Origin: a virus
Length of the DNA stretch: 64,000 nucleotides
Direction: 5' to 3' (one strand)
IMG/VR virus record: IMGVR_UViG_3300032224_000679
Span: 21,487-85,486 of that record
In this document: positions 10,901-20,964 of the stretch, in pieces
How positions within the stretch are numbered: position 1 is the first letter of the stretch
Layout of the letters: every line of letters begins with the position of its first letter
Program-made: the position numbers and the translations under genes
Notes under the pieces: model-generated
Told to the model about the DNA's origin: nothing
Databases searched by the model: none
Seen by the model: the letters and a program-made list of their open reading frames with translations, nothing else

Positions 10901-13900
10901 TAACTGGTGCTGGATTAACAAGTAATGGATCAATTACCGCAATAACAACAGTAAGTGCTTTAGGTGGGTTGCAATCAACACCAGTTGGTAACGTTACTCC
11001 AAGTACAGGTAATTTTACCACATTAAGTACTACTGGTAATTTAACAGTATCACAATTAACAGTTAATACCACTGCTACAGTTGGTACAACATTAGGTGTT
11101 GGTAGTAACGTTACTGTTGGTACTGGTACCGGCGGTAACATAACTGGTGCTAATTTAATATCAGCTAATTCATTTACTGCCGCAGTATCTTTTAATGGCC
11201 CATTAAACGGAACATTGGGATCTGCAGGTGGCAACACAGCTATAGTTACAACACTAAGTGCAACAGGCAATGTAACTGCTGCCGCAGTAACCAGCAACGG
11301 ATCAATTACTGCAATTACTTCATTAAGTGCGTTGGGCGGTATACAAGCAACACCAATTGGTAATGTTACTCCAAGTACTGCATTATTTACATCTGTTGGA
11401 TCGAGCGGAAACATAACCGGAGCTGCTTTAACCAGCAACACCTCAATTACTGCAATTACTACACTAAGTGCTCTTGGGGGCATACAAGCAACTCCAATTG
11501 GTAATGTAACAGCTAGTTCAGGTCAATTCACTACAGTAAGTGCTACAGGAAATGTAACAGGAGCCGCAGTAACAAGCAATGGAAGTATAACAGCGATCAC
11601 TACGCTAAGTGCATTAGGCGGATTACAAGCAACACCTATTGGTAATGTTACTCCAAGTACTGCATTGTTTACTTCAATTGTATCCAGTGGTAATGCTACA
11701 GTATCAGCATTAACTGTTAATAATTCTACAACAATTGGTTCTACATTAGGAGTAACTGGCGCTGGTATAATTTATGGCGGTTTGCAAAACACTCCTATAG
11801 GAAATTCAACAGCCAGCACTGGTGCATTCACTACTCTTTCTGCTAATTCATTATCAATTAGTGGTAATGCTGTAGTTGGTAATTTAGATGTATTGGGTAA
11901 TGTAACTTATATTAATAGTACAATCACCACAATAGTTGACCCAATCGTCGAATTGAATACAGGAGCAAATGGTGCACCGTTAAGTGGTAGTGCTCCGTAT
12001 GACTCTGGCATCAAAACTCATTACTGGGACGGTTCAGCTGACAGACAATCATTCTTTGGTAGGACCAATGACACAGGCAATTTTGAATTCTATTCTAATG
12101 TTATTAGTGAAACTGGTAACGTCATTACTGGTACTTATGGTACAATTAAAACAGGAAATCTAACACTAACTGGCCTTGCTACTATTGCAAGTACATTGAA
12201 TGTACAAGCAAATACTACAGTAAACGCATTAACAATTAATAACTCTGCTACAGTTGGCGGCACATTAGGAGTTGTTGGTACATTAACTGGAACAACAATT
12301 AATGCAGCCACAATTGGTAATGCTAGTGCGGTGTTTACAGGCGCAACATACACAGCGACTAATTCATTCAATGGACCACATAACGGAACATTGGGATCTG
12401 CAGGTGGTAACACAGCTATAGTTACAACACTAAGTGCAACAAGTAACGTAACTGCTGCCGCGGTGACCAGCAACGGATCAATTACCGCAGTTACCTCATT
12501 GTCTGCATTAGGTGGTTTACAAGCAACACCAATTGGTAATGTTACTGCAAGTACAGGTCAATTTACTACTGTCAGTGCAACAGGTAACGTAACTGGAGCT
12601 GCTTTAACTAGTAACGGATCAATTACAGCGATTACCACAGTAAGTGCTCTCGGTGGATTACAAAACACACCAATTGGTAATGTAACACCTAGTACTGCAT
12701 TGTTTACATCTGTTGGATCGAGCGGAAACATAACTGGAGCTGCCTTAACCAGCAACACCTCAATCACAGCAGTTACTTCATTAAGTGCATTAGGCGGTAT
12801 ACAATCAACACCAATTGGTAACGTTACTCCGAGCACAGCAACTTTCACAAGTCAAAGCACTAGCGGAAATGCCACAGTCAATGCGTTAACTGTTAATACC
12901 AGTGCAGTAGTTGGTACAACTCTACAAGCCGCAGGCGGATTACAGAATACTGTAATTGGTAACATTACACCAAGTACAGCAACTTTCACAAGTCAGAGTA
13001 CCAGTGGAAATGCCACAATCAATGCGTTAACTGTAAATGGCAGTGCTACAGTTGGTACAACATTAAGTGCTACGGCAGGTATTCAAGCAACACCTATAGG
13101 CAATGTTACAGCAAGTACTGGGCAGTTTACAACATTATCAGCTACTGGTAATATTACTGCTGCTGCCTTAACTAGTAACGGAAGCATAACAGCAGTTACT
13201 ACAATAAGTGCATTGGGCGGATTACAATCAACACCAATTGGTAATGTTACACCAAGTACAGCACTGTTTACTTCGGTTGGCTCAAGTGGAAATATTACAG
13301 CATCTGCACTTACAGTTAATAATTCGGTGACTATTGGTACAACACTGGGTATTACTGGAATAACCACTGCCAGTGGTACAGTACAACCAAATGCCAATGC
13401 CACAGTCAACCTGGGCACTACCAGTGCATATTGGAACAATGCTTATATTGCCGCACTAAATGCTCCAAGTATCACGGGTGTATTACAAACCCCTGGACAA
13501 CCAAATATTACTTCAGTCGGTACGCTAACTGGATTAACACTAAGCGGTACGCTAACTGGCACAACAATTAATGCTGCCACATTTGGTAACAGTGGTGCAG
13601 TATTCACAGGTGCTACATACACAGCAACTAACTCGTTTAATGGGCCACATAACGGAACATTGGGCTCAGCTGGTGGTAATACTGCTATCGTTACGACACT
13701 AAGCGCAACTGGTAATGTAACCGGTGCTGCCTTAACCAGCAATGGATCAATCACAGCAGTAACAACTTTAAGTGCAGCAGGTGGTATACAAGCAACACCA
13801 ATTGGTAATGTCACCCCAAGTACTGGTAATTTTACCACACTAAATGCCAGCAGTAATGTAACAGTATCTGCTTTAACAGTAAATGCGTCTGCTACTATTG

Positions 13901-14268
13901 GGACTACATTGGGGGTCACAGGCAATGCTACGGTTGGTAATATTTTGGCTAACGCATTCTACTTTGCCAACGGAGCTCCGTTTACTAGTGTGGGCGGTAT
14001 ATCGGGGCAGATTCAATACAACAATGCAGGTAATCCTGGTGGTGCAACATATCTAACATATTTAAGCGGCAATGGTCAAATCATAGCTAACAGCGCCATT
14101 GTAAGTACCAGCAATGTAACTGGAGCAATGGTTGTTACAGGTGGGGTGGGTGTAAGCGGTAATATATATGTTGGACAACGTGTGGGCTTTGTTGCAGCCA
14201 ACAGCGTGAGTGCAGTTTACCAAATCTACAATGCAGCCACAAATAGTTTAGATACTATATTTGGATAA
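7948..14268 (+). CDS. Giant repetitive tail fibre protein (2106 aa)
   Basis: The N-terminal domain (DAQKVDLLYKKLFGVAKTD, WYFDPVAGVLNF) matches that of the preceding gene. It is followed by long arrays of TPIGNV / FTTLSATGNV / NGSITAITTLSALGG repeats. Three blocks of the type DSI-ELHT to YGTIKSG or FGNVQFG, each with a DDGKDIG or SAPYDSGIK motif, interrupt the repeats and resemble the metadata-like fibre domains of cyanophage and pelagiphage structural proteins. The C-terminus (TSVGGISGQIQYNNAGNPG, GVGVSGNIYVGQRV, then YNAATNSLDTIFG) differs from the two upstream genes, so it lacks their large C-terminal domain. It may be an elongated fibre or a fibre-scaffold partner (inferred). Start ATG is one base after the previous stop. 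Confidence 0.83.
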   Translation: MAVSDAQKVDLLYKKLFGVAKTDNSTNKAPSNESIASPAFLRGDTIWTQSTLIPNVAANVSTVVQGYTGGGAVQCTADTTTTPISTVYPTWKTNLTNWVPPEFGATYLVKVYAAPTGQANVEATGTQLSAAGSGGTGEWYFDPVAGVLNFIGQTIPSALSSSNVIYVVGYRYIGTTGVSSTSNVTAGNINIANNSIISTNANGNILLTPNGTGNVLISSNATLTGNATINGLTVNTSGVFNTTLQAKAGIQNTPIGNVTPSTAIFTTESVSGNSTVNALTVNTSAVITSTLQSKAGIQNTVIGNVTPAEGYFTSISTTLDSIMGANLTVNGNLIIIGNTITSGSNNVSFTDSIIELHTLPNLGNLTFNDGKDIGIRFHYYFTENQDAALVLANDTGFLEWYGAFAAETANSNIGGNATYGTIKSGELLLANTTISTSSSTGALRVSGGAGVTGNIYVGGLGRYSGGLQNTPIGNATPSTALFTSVGSSGNITASALTVNNSATVGGTLGVTGTTTAAAITASGTVQPNANASVDFGTTGAYWNNGYIKTLNAPSITGVLQTNAQTNITSVGTLTGLTLSGTLFGTTINAATIGNSGANFSGATYTATNSFNGPLNGTLGSAGGNTAIVSTLSATSNATVNALTVNNSATIGTTLNVTGNVIFNSNLGIDGGQVTIFDSILDLHTYSNLAPWTVDDGKDIGLRMHYYKGADTLAFLGIENTTNTLQFLQNATETSSNVTGTFGNVQFGSLTLSNTTISANTTSGALIVSGGVGVSGNLNVGNALSVSGGIQNTPIGNATASTGQFTTLSATGNLTAAAVTSNGSITAVTTLSALGGIQATPIGNVAPSTALFTSVGSSGNTTVSALTVNNSATVGSTLGVVGTLTGTTINAATFGNASAVFTGATYTATNSFNGPHNGTLGSAGGNTAIVTTLSATGNVTAAAVTSNGSITTITTLSALGGIQATPIGNVTASSGQFTTISATGNVTGAGLTSNGSITAITTVSALGGLQSTPVGNVTPSTGNFTTLSTTGNLTVSQLTVNTTATVGTTLGVGSNVTVGTGTGGNITGANLISANSFTAAVSFNGPLNGTLGSAGGNTAIVTTLSATGNVTAAAVTSNGSITAITSLSALGGIQATPIGNVTPSTALFTSVGSSGNITGAALTSNTSITAITTLSALGGIQATPIGNVTASSGQFTTVSATGNVTGAAVTSNGSITAITTLSALGGLQATPIGNVTPSTALFTSIVSSGNATVSALTVNNSTTIGSTLGVTGAGIIYGGLQNTPIGNSTASTGAFTTLSANSLSISGNAVVGNLDVLGNVTYINSTITTIVDPIVELNTGANGAPLSGSAPYDSGIKTHYWDGSADRQSFFGRTNDTGNFEFYSNVISETGNVITGTYGTIKTGNLTLTGLATIASTLNVQANTTVNALTINNSATVGGTLGVVGTLTGTTINAATIGNASAVFTGATYTATNSFNGPHNGTLGSAGGNTAIVTTLSATSNVTAAAVTSNGSITAVTSLSALGGLQATPIGNVTASTGQFTTVSATGNVTGAALTSNGSITAITTVSALGGLQNTPIGNVTPSTALFTSVGSSGNITGAALTSNTSITAVTSLSALGGIQSTPIGNVTPSTATFTSQSTSGNATVNALTVNTSAVVGTTLQAAGGLQNTVIGNITPSTATFTSQSTSGNATINALTVNGSATVGTTLSATAGIQATPIGNVTASTGQFTTLSATGNITAAALTSNGSITAVTTISALGGLQSTPIGNVTPSTALFTSVGSSGNITASALTVNNSVTIGTTLGITGITTASGTVQPNANATVNLGTTSAYWNNAYIAALNAPSITGVLQTPGQPNITSVGTLTGLTLSGTLTGTTINAATFGNSGAVFTGATYTATNSFNGPHNGTLGSAGGNTAIVTTLSATGNVTGAALTSNGSITAVTTLSAAGGIQATPIGNVTPSTGNFTTLNASSNVTVSALTVNASATIGTTLGVTGNATVGNILANAFYFANGAPFTSVGGISGQIQYNNAGNPGGATYLTYLSGNGQIIANSAIVSTSNVTGAMVVTGGVGVSGNIYVGQRVGFVAANSVSAVYQIYNAATNSLDTIFG

Positions 14269-14270
14269 TT

Positions 14271-14498
14271 ATGGCAACAATAGCAACTAGAATTACTGCT
14301 GACGGGATATTCTACTCTCGAGGGGAATTAGACGAAGTCACAAAGACTACGATAAGTGTCACGCCAAATAATGTATTTGCGGCTCAATTTGACGAAGTTA
14401 GTATAAGTCCTGTTAGCAACGGACTTGCCAAAAGAGAATATTTCAATGGTAATTTGCAAGTGGGTGGATATTTTGATGAGGTAACTGGGATTACTTAA
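14271..14498 (+). CDS. Small tail-associated protein (75 aa)
   Basis: A short protein starting two bases after the giant fibre stop, with the repeated dipeptide-like motif F-DEV (FDEVSISPV, YFDEVTGIT). It contains RITADGIFYSRGELDEV. No membrane segment or catalytic motif is visible. Comparable tiny ORFs are commonly found between fibre genes of marine T4-like phages (recalled, not searched). Co-transcribed with the fibre genes; a fibre connector or tip role is possible but unproven. Confidence 0.7.
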   Translation: MATIATRITADGIFYSRGELDEVTKTTISVTPNNVFAAQFDEVSISPVSNGLAKREYFNGNLQVGGYFDEVTGIT

Positions 14499-14534
14499 TG
14501 GTTTTGTGTCGCATTTGGCACTTTAAAAGTTCGA

Positions 14535-14541
14535 ATAAATA
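14535..14541 (+). promoter_or_regulatory. Late promoter ATAAATA upstream of fibre gene
   Basis: ATAAATA with six bases to the ATG at 14548. T4 late promoters (TATAAATA) start transcription about 6-7 bases downstream, so the transcript would begin at or next to the start codon. Confidence 0.55.
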
Positions 14542-14547
14542 TAAAAT

Positions 14548-17500
14548 ATGGCAAAACTCCTTAGCGGCACAAGAATTTACGGTAACGCAACCGTTGATAC
14601 GAACTTAATTGTAAGCGGTACAACTACCAGTACCACCCCATTGACGGGCGCATTAACTGTAGCTGGTGGCGCAGGCGTTGTCGGTAATTTATTTGTTGGC
14701 AATATTTTAACAGCTAGTGCAGGGCTGCAAAATACCCCAATTGGCAATTTGACAGCAAGTTCAGGTCAGTTTACTACAGTAAGTGCTACTGGAAACGTAA
14801 ACGCCGCGGCATTAGCCAGCAACGGATCAATCACTGCAATAACAACATTATCAGCATTAGGGGGTGTTCAGAACACACCAATTGGTAACGTTACACCGAG
14901 TACAGCACTGTTCACTACTGTTGGTGCAAGTGGAAATACTACAGCGTCAGCATTAACAGTTAATAACTCAGCAACCATTGGATCTACATTAGGTGTTGCG
15001 GGTACATTAACGGGTACAACTATCAATGCAGCCACATTTGGTAATTCAAGCGCAGTGTTTACCGGCGCAACCTATACAGCAACTAACTCGTTTAATGGGC
15101 CACATAACGGAACATTGGGCTCAGCAGGCGGCAATACCGCTATAGTTAGTACTCTAAGTGCAACTGGAAACGTAACAGCAGCCGCAGTAACTAGTAACGG
15201 AAGTATAACAGCTATTACTTCGTTGAGTGCTTTAGGTGGTATACAAGCGACCCCAATTGGTAATGTCTCACCAAGCACGGCATTGTTCACTAGTGTTGGA
15301 TCGAGTGGTAACATCACAACATCAGCATTAACAGTTAACAACTCAGCTACTATTGGCACAACGCTAAGTGTTGGTGGTATGTTACGTGCATTTGAGATAT
15401 ACGTAAGTCAATCTGCTGGCGACGAAGGCGGACAGATTAATTTTGCACCAGCACAAACCAACACGTCCGTAGCTGGTAATATTATAATTGATGTATTTCA
15501 AAATAAAATTAGATTTTTTGAAAGCGGTGGTACCAACCGTGGTGCTTATCTTGATATCACTGGTGCAAATGCTGGTGTGGGTACAAACTTATTATCTGGT
15601 GGCGGATCAGGCACACCTGGTGGTACATCGGGGCAAGTACAATATAATTTAGGTAGCACATTTGCTGGCGCTTCTGGATTTACAGTAAGTGGTAGCAATG
15701 TGTCAATGACTGCATTGACAGTTAATAGTTCTGCGGTCATTGGATCAACATTGGGTGTTGTCGGAAATATTGTGGCAGATATTATTGCAGCCACAAATAA
15801 TGGTAACGGAACTAATTTTAAAGTTGGTGATGATACTTGGATTGGCGATATCAACATAGCCAACACATTTCGTGTAACAGGACAACAAGATGGTACACAA
15901 GGGTATATTGTATTTGGTAATAGCAATGCATTAAGTCTTGGTAGATCTGGTACAGGTGCGTTAACTTATCAAGGTGCATTTACATCTTTAGGCGGAGTAC
16001 AAGCGACGCCAATTGGCAATGCTACTGCAAGTACTGGTCAATTTACTACATTAAGTGCTACTGGTAATGTGACTGGGGCTGGACTAACAAGTAACACAAG
16101 CATAACCGCAATTACTACACTAAATGCATTAGGTGGGTTACAAGCAACCCCAATTGGTAACGTAACACCAAGCACTGCTTTATTCACATCAGTTGTATCA
16201 AGCGGAAACATCACAGCCGCCGCAGTAACAAGTAACGGATCGATTACCGCAGTTACCTCATTGTCTGCATTAGGTGGTTTACAAGCAACACCAATTGGTA
16301 ATGTTACTGCAAGTACAGGTCAATTTACTACAATATCAGCAACAGGTAATGTCACCGGATCTGCATTAACTAGTAACGGATCAATTACTGCAATTACTAC
16401 ATTAAGTTCGTTGGGCGGTATTCAGAACACACCAATCGGTAACTTAACACCGAGTACTGCTATTTTCACTAGTGAAAGCGTTAGCGGAAATAGCACAGTT
16501 AATTCTTTAACTGTTAACAACTCAGCTACTATTGGTTCTACCTTAGGTGTAGTGGGCAATATCACAGCTGGTAATATATCAACATCTGGTCCCAGCGGTA
16601 ACATAACTGGCGCAAATATAATATCAGCTAATTCATTTGTGGCCGCAGTATCATTTAATGGACCACATAACGGAACACTAGGATCAGCTGGGGGTAATAC
16701 AGCAATAGTCAGTACGCTAAGTGCTACTGGTAACGCTACTGTTAATGCATTAACAGTCAATAACTCAGCGACAATTGGTACAACCTTAGGTGTAACAGGT
16801 AACATAAAAACTGGCGGAATATTAACGGATGGATATTATTATGCCAACGGATCGCCCTTCGCTGGTGGCGGCGGGTCGAGTTTTACTTCCGTTGCGGTAC
16901 CAAGCCAATCTTCATTACTGCCATCATTTAATCCAGTATTAACTTTAGCTAATTTACCAGGTTTGGTGTTTACTACAACACAATCAAACAGCACCATAAC
17001 AATGGGAATGACTGGCGGAACGTTTGCTACCCCATCAGATTTTGGATTAGAAACAGGGTCAGTAACATACAGCCAAGATTTGGGTAGCATTACTGGTGCG
17101 GTAACGGAATCAGTAAATTTAAGTAAATTGGCAGTAGACGGAGTAGTTCCTGGTTCTAGCATAGTAGCAAACTCAATCACAGGCTCTACAATACAGTCAA
17201 ATACCAATATTACTACAACTGGTAACGTAACTACTGGTGCAATTTACACTGATAATTTCTTGTTTGCCAATGGTACTCCGTTGGCTAGTGCTATATTCCC
17301 GGTAGATACCATATATGAATTGGATGATATTTCCAATTACACAGATGGTCGATCAAATTCATTTAAGCTAACATACAATCAAGCAAATGTAACAATTAAT
17401 AGTCCATTCAATTTATTGGTTACTGTAAATGGTTTGACACAACCAGCATTTGATTTCAATCTTTACAACTCATATGGCGCACTTTGGGGCAGTTATGTAT

Positions 17501-17667
17501 TGGGAAGTTACAAAGGTTATACTATAGATTCAACCAGCGGAAACATCAAATTCGCCAATACGCCGCCAATCAATTCACAAATTATGATGCGAACTGTGGT
17601 TGGCGCACCTGCAGCCACTACCAAACAATACCCTTTCAAAGCAGTAGATATACTGCTGGGCTTCTAA
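14548..17667 (+). CDS. Repetitive tail fibre protein (1039 aa)
   Basis: Starts MAKLLSGTRIYGNATVD, then the same repeat family as the giant fibres (LSALGGIQATPIGNV, FNGPHNGTLGSAGGNTAIV). A distinct insert at about residues 275-480 (EIYVSQSAGDEGGQINFAP, GQVQYNLGSTFAG) may be a knob or an oligomerisation block. The last 240 residues lose the repeats: SSFTSVAVPSQSSLLPSF, then a β-rich end with YELDDISNYTDGRSNSF and VNGLTQPAFDF, resembling C-terminal domains in cyanophage fibre/baseplate proteins. It has its own late promoter directly upstream. Function as a second fibre type is inferred. Confidence 0.82.
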   Translation: MAKLLSGTRIYGNATVDTNLIVSGTTTSTTPLTGALTVAGGAGVVGNLFVGNILTASAGLQNTPIGNLTASSGQFTTVSATGNVNAAALASNGSITAITTLSALGGVQNTPIGNVTPSTALFTTVGASGNTTASALTVNNSATIGSTLGVAGTLTGTTINAATFGNSSAVFTGATYTATNSFNGPHNGTLGSAGGNTAIVSTLSATGNVTAAAVTSNGSITAITSLSALGGIQATPIGNVSPSTALFTSVGSSGNITTSALTVNNSATIGTTLSVGGMLRAFEIYVSQSAGDEGGQINFAPAQTNTSVAGNIIIDVFQNKIRFFESGGTNRGAYLDITGANAGVGTNLLSGGGSGTPGGTSGQVQYNLGSTFAGASGFTVSGSNVSMTALTVNSSAVIGSTLGVVGNIVADIIAATNNGNGTNFKVGDDTWIGDINIANTFRVTGQQDGTQGYIVFGNSNALSLGRSGTGALTYQGAFTSLGGVQATPIGNATASTGQFTTLSATGNVTGAGLTSNTSITAITTLNALGGLQATPIGNVTPSTALFTSVVSSGNITAAAVTSNGSITAVTSLSALGGLQATPIGNVTASTGQFTTISATGNVTGSALTSNGSITAITTLSSLGGIQNTPIGNLTPSTAIFTSESVSGNSTVNSLTVNNSATIGSTLGVVGNITAGNISTSGPSGNITGANIISANSFVAAVSFNGPHNGTLGSAGGNTAIVSTLSATGNATVNALTVNNSATIGTTLGVTGNIKTGGILTDGYYYANGSPFAGGGGSSFTSVAVPSQSSLLPSFNPVLTLANLPGLVFTTTQSNSTITMGMTGGTFATPSDFGLETGSVTYSQDLGSITGAVTESVNLSKLAVDGVVPGSSIVANSITGSTIQSNTNITTTGNVTTGAIYTDNFLFANGTPLASAIFPVDTIYELDDISNYTDGRSNSFKLTYNQANVTINSPFNLLVTVNGLTQPAFDFNLYNSYGALWGSYVLGSYKGYTIDSTSGNIKFANTPPINSQIMMRTVVGAPAATTKQYPFKAVDILLGF

Positions 17668-17675
17668 CTGAAACG

Positions 17676-17682
17676 ATAAATA
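17676..17682 (+). promoter_or_regulatory. Late promoter ATAAATA before structural gene
   Basis: ATAAATA 29 bases upstream of the ATG at 17712, in the short gap after the previous fibre gene. A ribosome-binding GGAG lies between the motif and the start. Confidence 0.5.
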
Positions 17683-17711
17683 TTATGAAATATTCCCGGA
17701 GAATTCATTAA

Positions 17712-20700
17712 ATGGCAAGAAAAGCAATATTAGACACATATTATGTCTTTACACCCTCAACAAGAACTATTGTAATCCCGCGAGCCATCCCACGTGAACG
17801 ACTAGTTTTAATTACTGATGTAACAACTAATCAAGTTATTTTTAACTTCAGTGATTCAACCTTGTCGGCTACATCGTACACTATAACAAACGATGGATTG
17901 GGTAATGCAAACACAACTATTGTTCTAGCATACAATACTACAAATTTATCGGCCACTGATAAGTTGCAGATTCTAATAGATGAATATGCAGAATCAATGA
18001 AGCCCAATGAAGAATACACTGATCCAGTTAACAAGTTCAGAGTCTCAACACCGCAGGCTTTGATTGACACTGACTTTGAATATGGCACACAGTCAACAAA
18101 ATGGGAAAGTCTTTCCCTTTTAAACAATATTCCTTTTGCTTATTATAATCTAAATAATCCTATTACTATCACAAACGTTTCTGCAACCAACGGGTCCAGA
18201 AATGTTGTGGTTGCAACAACAACACCACCCGCTGGCGGTGTTCCAGTATATATACAAGATACAAATTGGTCAGGTGCAGATGGATTATATATTGTTGATT
18301 CTAATATTGCCAGTACAAGTTTTTCTTACACAGCCCGTGTAGCTTACACTGGTGCAACAGGCACTATTTACAATGCTGCACAAACTGCCGTATATCAAGG
18401 TAATATTTTTAGTAATGCTAATATTGGTATTTCTACAGTAGTTGCAAATGGAACCAATGCTTCCAATGTTCAAATTACTACTTCAGTACCGCACGGTCTA
18501 AGCATAGGTAATGAAGTTGCAGTGGTAGGAACTTCAGCCACAACATTCTCCCCTAACGGATCATGGATTGTATCAACTATTTCTAACTCTACAGCTTTCT
18601 CTGTTTATACTACTAGTGCTCCCACTGGATCTATAACAGCTCCTACAGGAGCTAACGTATATGTTAGACCGCAAGGACAAACAATACACAGGGCATTTGA
18701 CGGCGGCGTACAATTTAGTACATTTGCTGCCAGCCACAATCATCAAATGGTTCGACAAACACGTAGATATTTCCGCTATCAGTCTGGTAAAGGTATACAA
18801 ATGAGTACTGGTAGTATTTTAAAACCTAACTTTAATGTGGACTCGATAACCAGTTCAGGTACCACAGTGACCGTAGTTACAAAAATTCAGCATAATATAA
18901 ACATGGGCGCTACAATACAAATTAGTGGATGTAACGAAACAGCTTACAATGGTACATTCAGTGTTACTGCTGTACTAGATGCTTATAGATTTACGTATAC
19001 AACACTATCAACCCCAACGGCGGCCCAAGCTAGTGGAAACTATGTTTTAGCTGTTACTGGATGGTACGGCGCTAGTACCCGTGTTGGTATGTTTGATAGC
19101 CAAAACGGTATTTTCTTTGAATTTGACGGACAAAGTTTATTTGCAGTAAGACGTAGTTCAACCTATCAACTCAGTGGATTTATCGCAGCTACTCCAGGTA
19201 GTAGCACTATAACTGGGATAAGCATAAACGGCGTCACCACAGCTTTTAGTAAACAGTTACAACCTAATGACTTCGTTGTAATTAGAGGTATGAGTTATCG
19301 TGTTCTTAATATTGCTAGCGATACATCTCTCACTGTTACTCCTGCATACAGAGGATCTGTGGCAGTTACTCAGGGTGTAATGAGTAAGACCATTGACTAC
19401 AAAATTCCAAGTAATTTATGGAATATTGATCGTTGTGACGGAACTGGCCCCAGTGGATTTTCAGTAGATCTTACTAAGATGGAAATGTTTTATTTAGATT
19501 ATAGTTGGTATGGTGCTGGTTTTATTCGTTGGGGTTTCAGAGGTCCTGACGGTAACGTTATTTACTGCCATAAACTTGTCAACAATAATGTAAACTACGA
19601 AGCGTATATGCGTTCAGGCAACTTACCTGGTCGTTATGAAACAAATACATTTAGTAAGTCTGCAATACTTACTAAAGACATGGGTTCTGCAAATACCGTT
19701 GCATACCTATCAGATACAATGAATTGGCCTCCAATTGGAACTTTAGTAATTCGAAATGCCAATCAAGTTGAGTATGTGAACTATACAGCAAAATCTCAAG
19801 ATGCGCTGTTACCGTTTACATTAACGTCGGGTAATACTGTAGTTACTGGCACAAATACAACAGGTATTGTTGCAGGTATGTTTGTTATGGGCAACGGCAT
19901 ACCAACCGGATCTACGGTACAGAGTGTAGTTGCAGGAACATCAGTGACGTTAAGTCAACCTGTTACAATTACTGGATTACAAACACTAACGTTTAATCCT
20001 CAACTTGTTAATCTAACTAGAGCACAACCTGGCGGCAACTTGACATTTACTACTACGGCAAATAGTATAACTGCTACTGGGTCAGTGACTAGTGGTGTGC
20101 AAATTGGACAATATATTATTGGAACAGGAATACAACCAGGAACTCAAGTGAATGCGTTTGTAACTAATACTAGTATTACAATGAACCAAGCTGCCACAGC
20201 TAGCGGAACAGTAACATTAACATTTGCCCCGATGGGTAATACAACAGCACAAACATTTAGTTATAGTGCAACTGCTCCTACTGCTGTAGAATTACAAGCA
20301 CCACAATTTGCAGCCACCATCAGTCATTGGGGTACATCAGTTATTATGGACGGACGCTTTGATGATGATAAATCTTTCGTGTTTACACAGGGTCAAACGT
20401 CTTCAACAGTTATTGCTCCTGGTGTAAGAAATGTGCTACAAAGTTTCCGTATTGCACCATCGGTGAGTAATGGTGTTACATCAGCTACACTAGGTAGCAG
20501 GGAACTTATTAATCGTATGCAGATGGTTTTGCGTCAGATGGACTTGTACTCAAATGGTAGCTTCTTGGTACAGTTGGTACTTAACGGAGTGGTTGGCAAC
20601 ACAGCCAGCGGTACTAATGCTACATGGCTCAGTGTAGGCGGTTCGAGTTTAGCGCAATATATTAATCATGGAACTAACGTTGGTATTAATGGCGGCGAAA

Positions 20701-20936
20701 CAATTTTCGGCTTCTTCTTAAATTCATCAGCTGGTGCTTCAACATTCGGTGCATCACAGCAAGACTTGATATTAGTTCGAGACATGGGTACTAGTATTTT
20801 AAGTGGAGGATCCACAGTGGCCAACTTGAATATATACCCAGATGGTCCTGACCAAGTTCACACTGTTGTACAAAACTTAGGAACATCGAATGCCAACGTT
20901 TTTGCTCGTATGAGTTGGACAGAAGCACAAGCGTAA
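17712..20936 (+). CDS. Large virion structural protein, baseplate/tail type (1074 aa)
   Basis: The N-terminus (RKAILDTYYVFTPSTRTIVI, then KFRVSTPQALIDTDFEYG and QSTKWESL) is a conserved signature I associate with large structural proteins of cyanophages and pelagiphages. The body carries several tandem β-modules of about 70-90 residues. Examples are SVPHGLSIGNEVAVVG near residue 255, IQHNINMGATIQISG near 400, and two copies of G-AGMFVMGNGIPTGSTV / GQYIIGTGIQPGTQV near 715-800. The last 250 residues include SHWGTSVIMDGRFDDDKSF and LRQMDLYSNGSFLVQL. No enzyme motif is seen. It probably forms part of the baseplate periphery to which fibres attach (inferred). Confidence 0.72.
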   Translation: MARKAILDTYYVFTPSTRTIVIPRAIPRERLVLITDVTTNQVIFNFSDSTLSATSYTITNDGLGNANTTIVLAYNTTNLSATDKLQILIDEYAESMKPNEEYTDPVNKFRVSTPQALIDTDFEYGTQSTKWESLSLLNNIPFAYYNLNNPITITNVSATNGSRNVVVATTTPPAGGVPVYIQDTNWSGADGLYIVDSNIASTSFSYTARVAYTGATGTIYNAAQTAVYQGNIFSNANIGISTVVANGTNASNVQITTSVPHGLSIGNEVAVVGTSATTFSPNGSWIVSTISNSTAFSVYTTSAPTGSITAPTGANVYVRPQGQTIHRAFDGGVQFSTFAASHNHQMVRQTRRYFRYQSGKGIQMSTGSILKPNFNVDSITSSGTTVTVVTKIQHNINMGATIQISGCNETAYNGTFSVTAVLDAYRFTYTTLSTPTAAQASGNYVLAVTGWYGASTRVGMFDSQNGIFFEFDGQSLFAVRRSSTYQLSGFIAATPGSSTITGISINGVTTAFSKQLQPNDFVVIRGMSYRVLNIASDTSLTVTPAYRGSVAVTQGVMSKTIDYKIPSNLWNIDRCDGTGPSGFSVDLTKMEMFYLDYSWYGAGFIRWGFRGPDGNVIYCHKLVNNNVNYEAYMRSGNLPGRYETNTFSKSAILTKDMGSANTVAYLSDTMNWPPIGTLVIRNANQVEYVNYTAKSQDALLPFTLTSGNTVVTGTNTTGIVAGMFVMGNGIPTGSTVQSVVAGTSVTLSQPVTITGLQTLTFNPQLVNLTRAQPGGNLTFTTTANSITATGSVTSGVQIGQYIIGTGIQPGTQVNAFVTNTSITMNQAATASGTVTLTFAPMGNTTAQTFSYSATAPTAVELQAPQFAATISHWGTSVIMDGRFDDDKSFVFTQGQTSSTVIAPGVRNVLQSFRIAPSVSNGVTSATLGSRELINRMQMVLRQMDLYSNGSFLVQLVLNGVVGNTASGTNATWLSVGGSSLAQYINHGTNVGINGGETIFGFFLNSSAGASTFGASQQDLILVRDMGTSILSGGSTVANLNIYPDGPDQVHTVVQNLGTSNANVFARMSWTEAQA

Positions 20937-20964
20937 TTGACAGTAATATAGGATAATAATAAAA

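Noticed and set aside
3000-14000. CRISPR-like tandem repeats
   Set aside because: The repeats are in-frame protein repeats inside fibre genes, not short identical repeats with unique spacers; no cas genes present.
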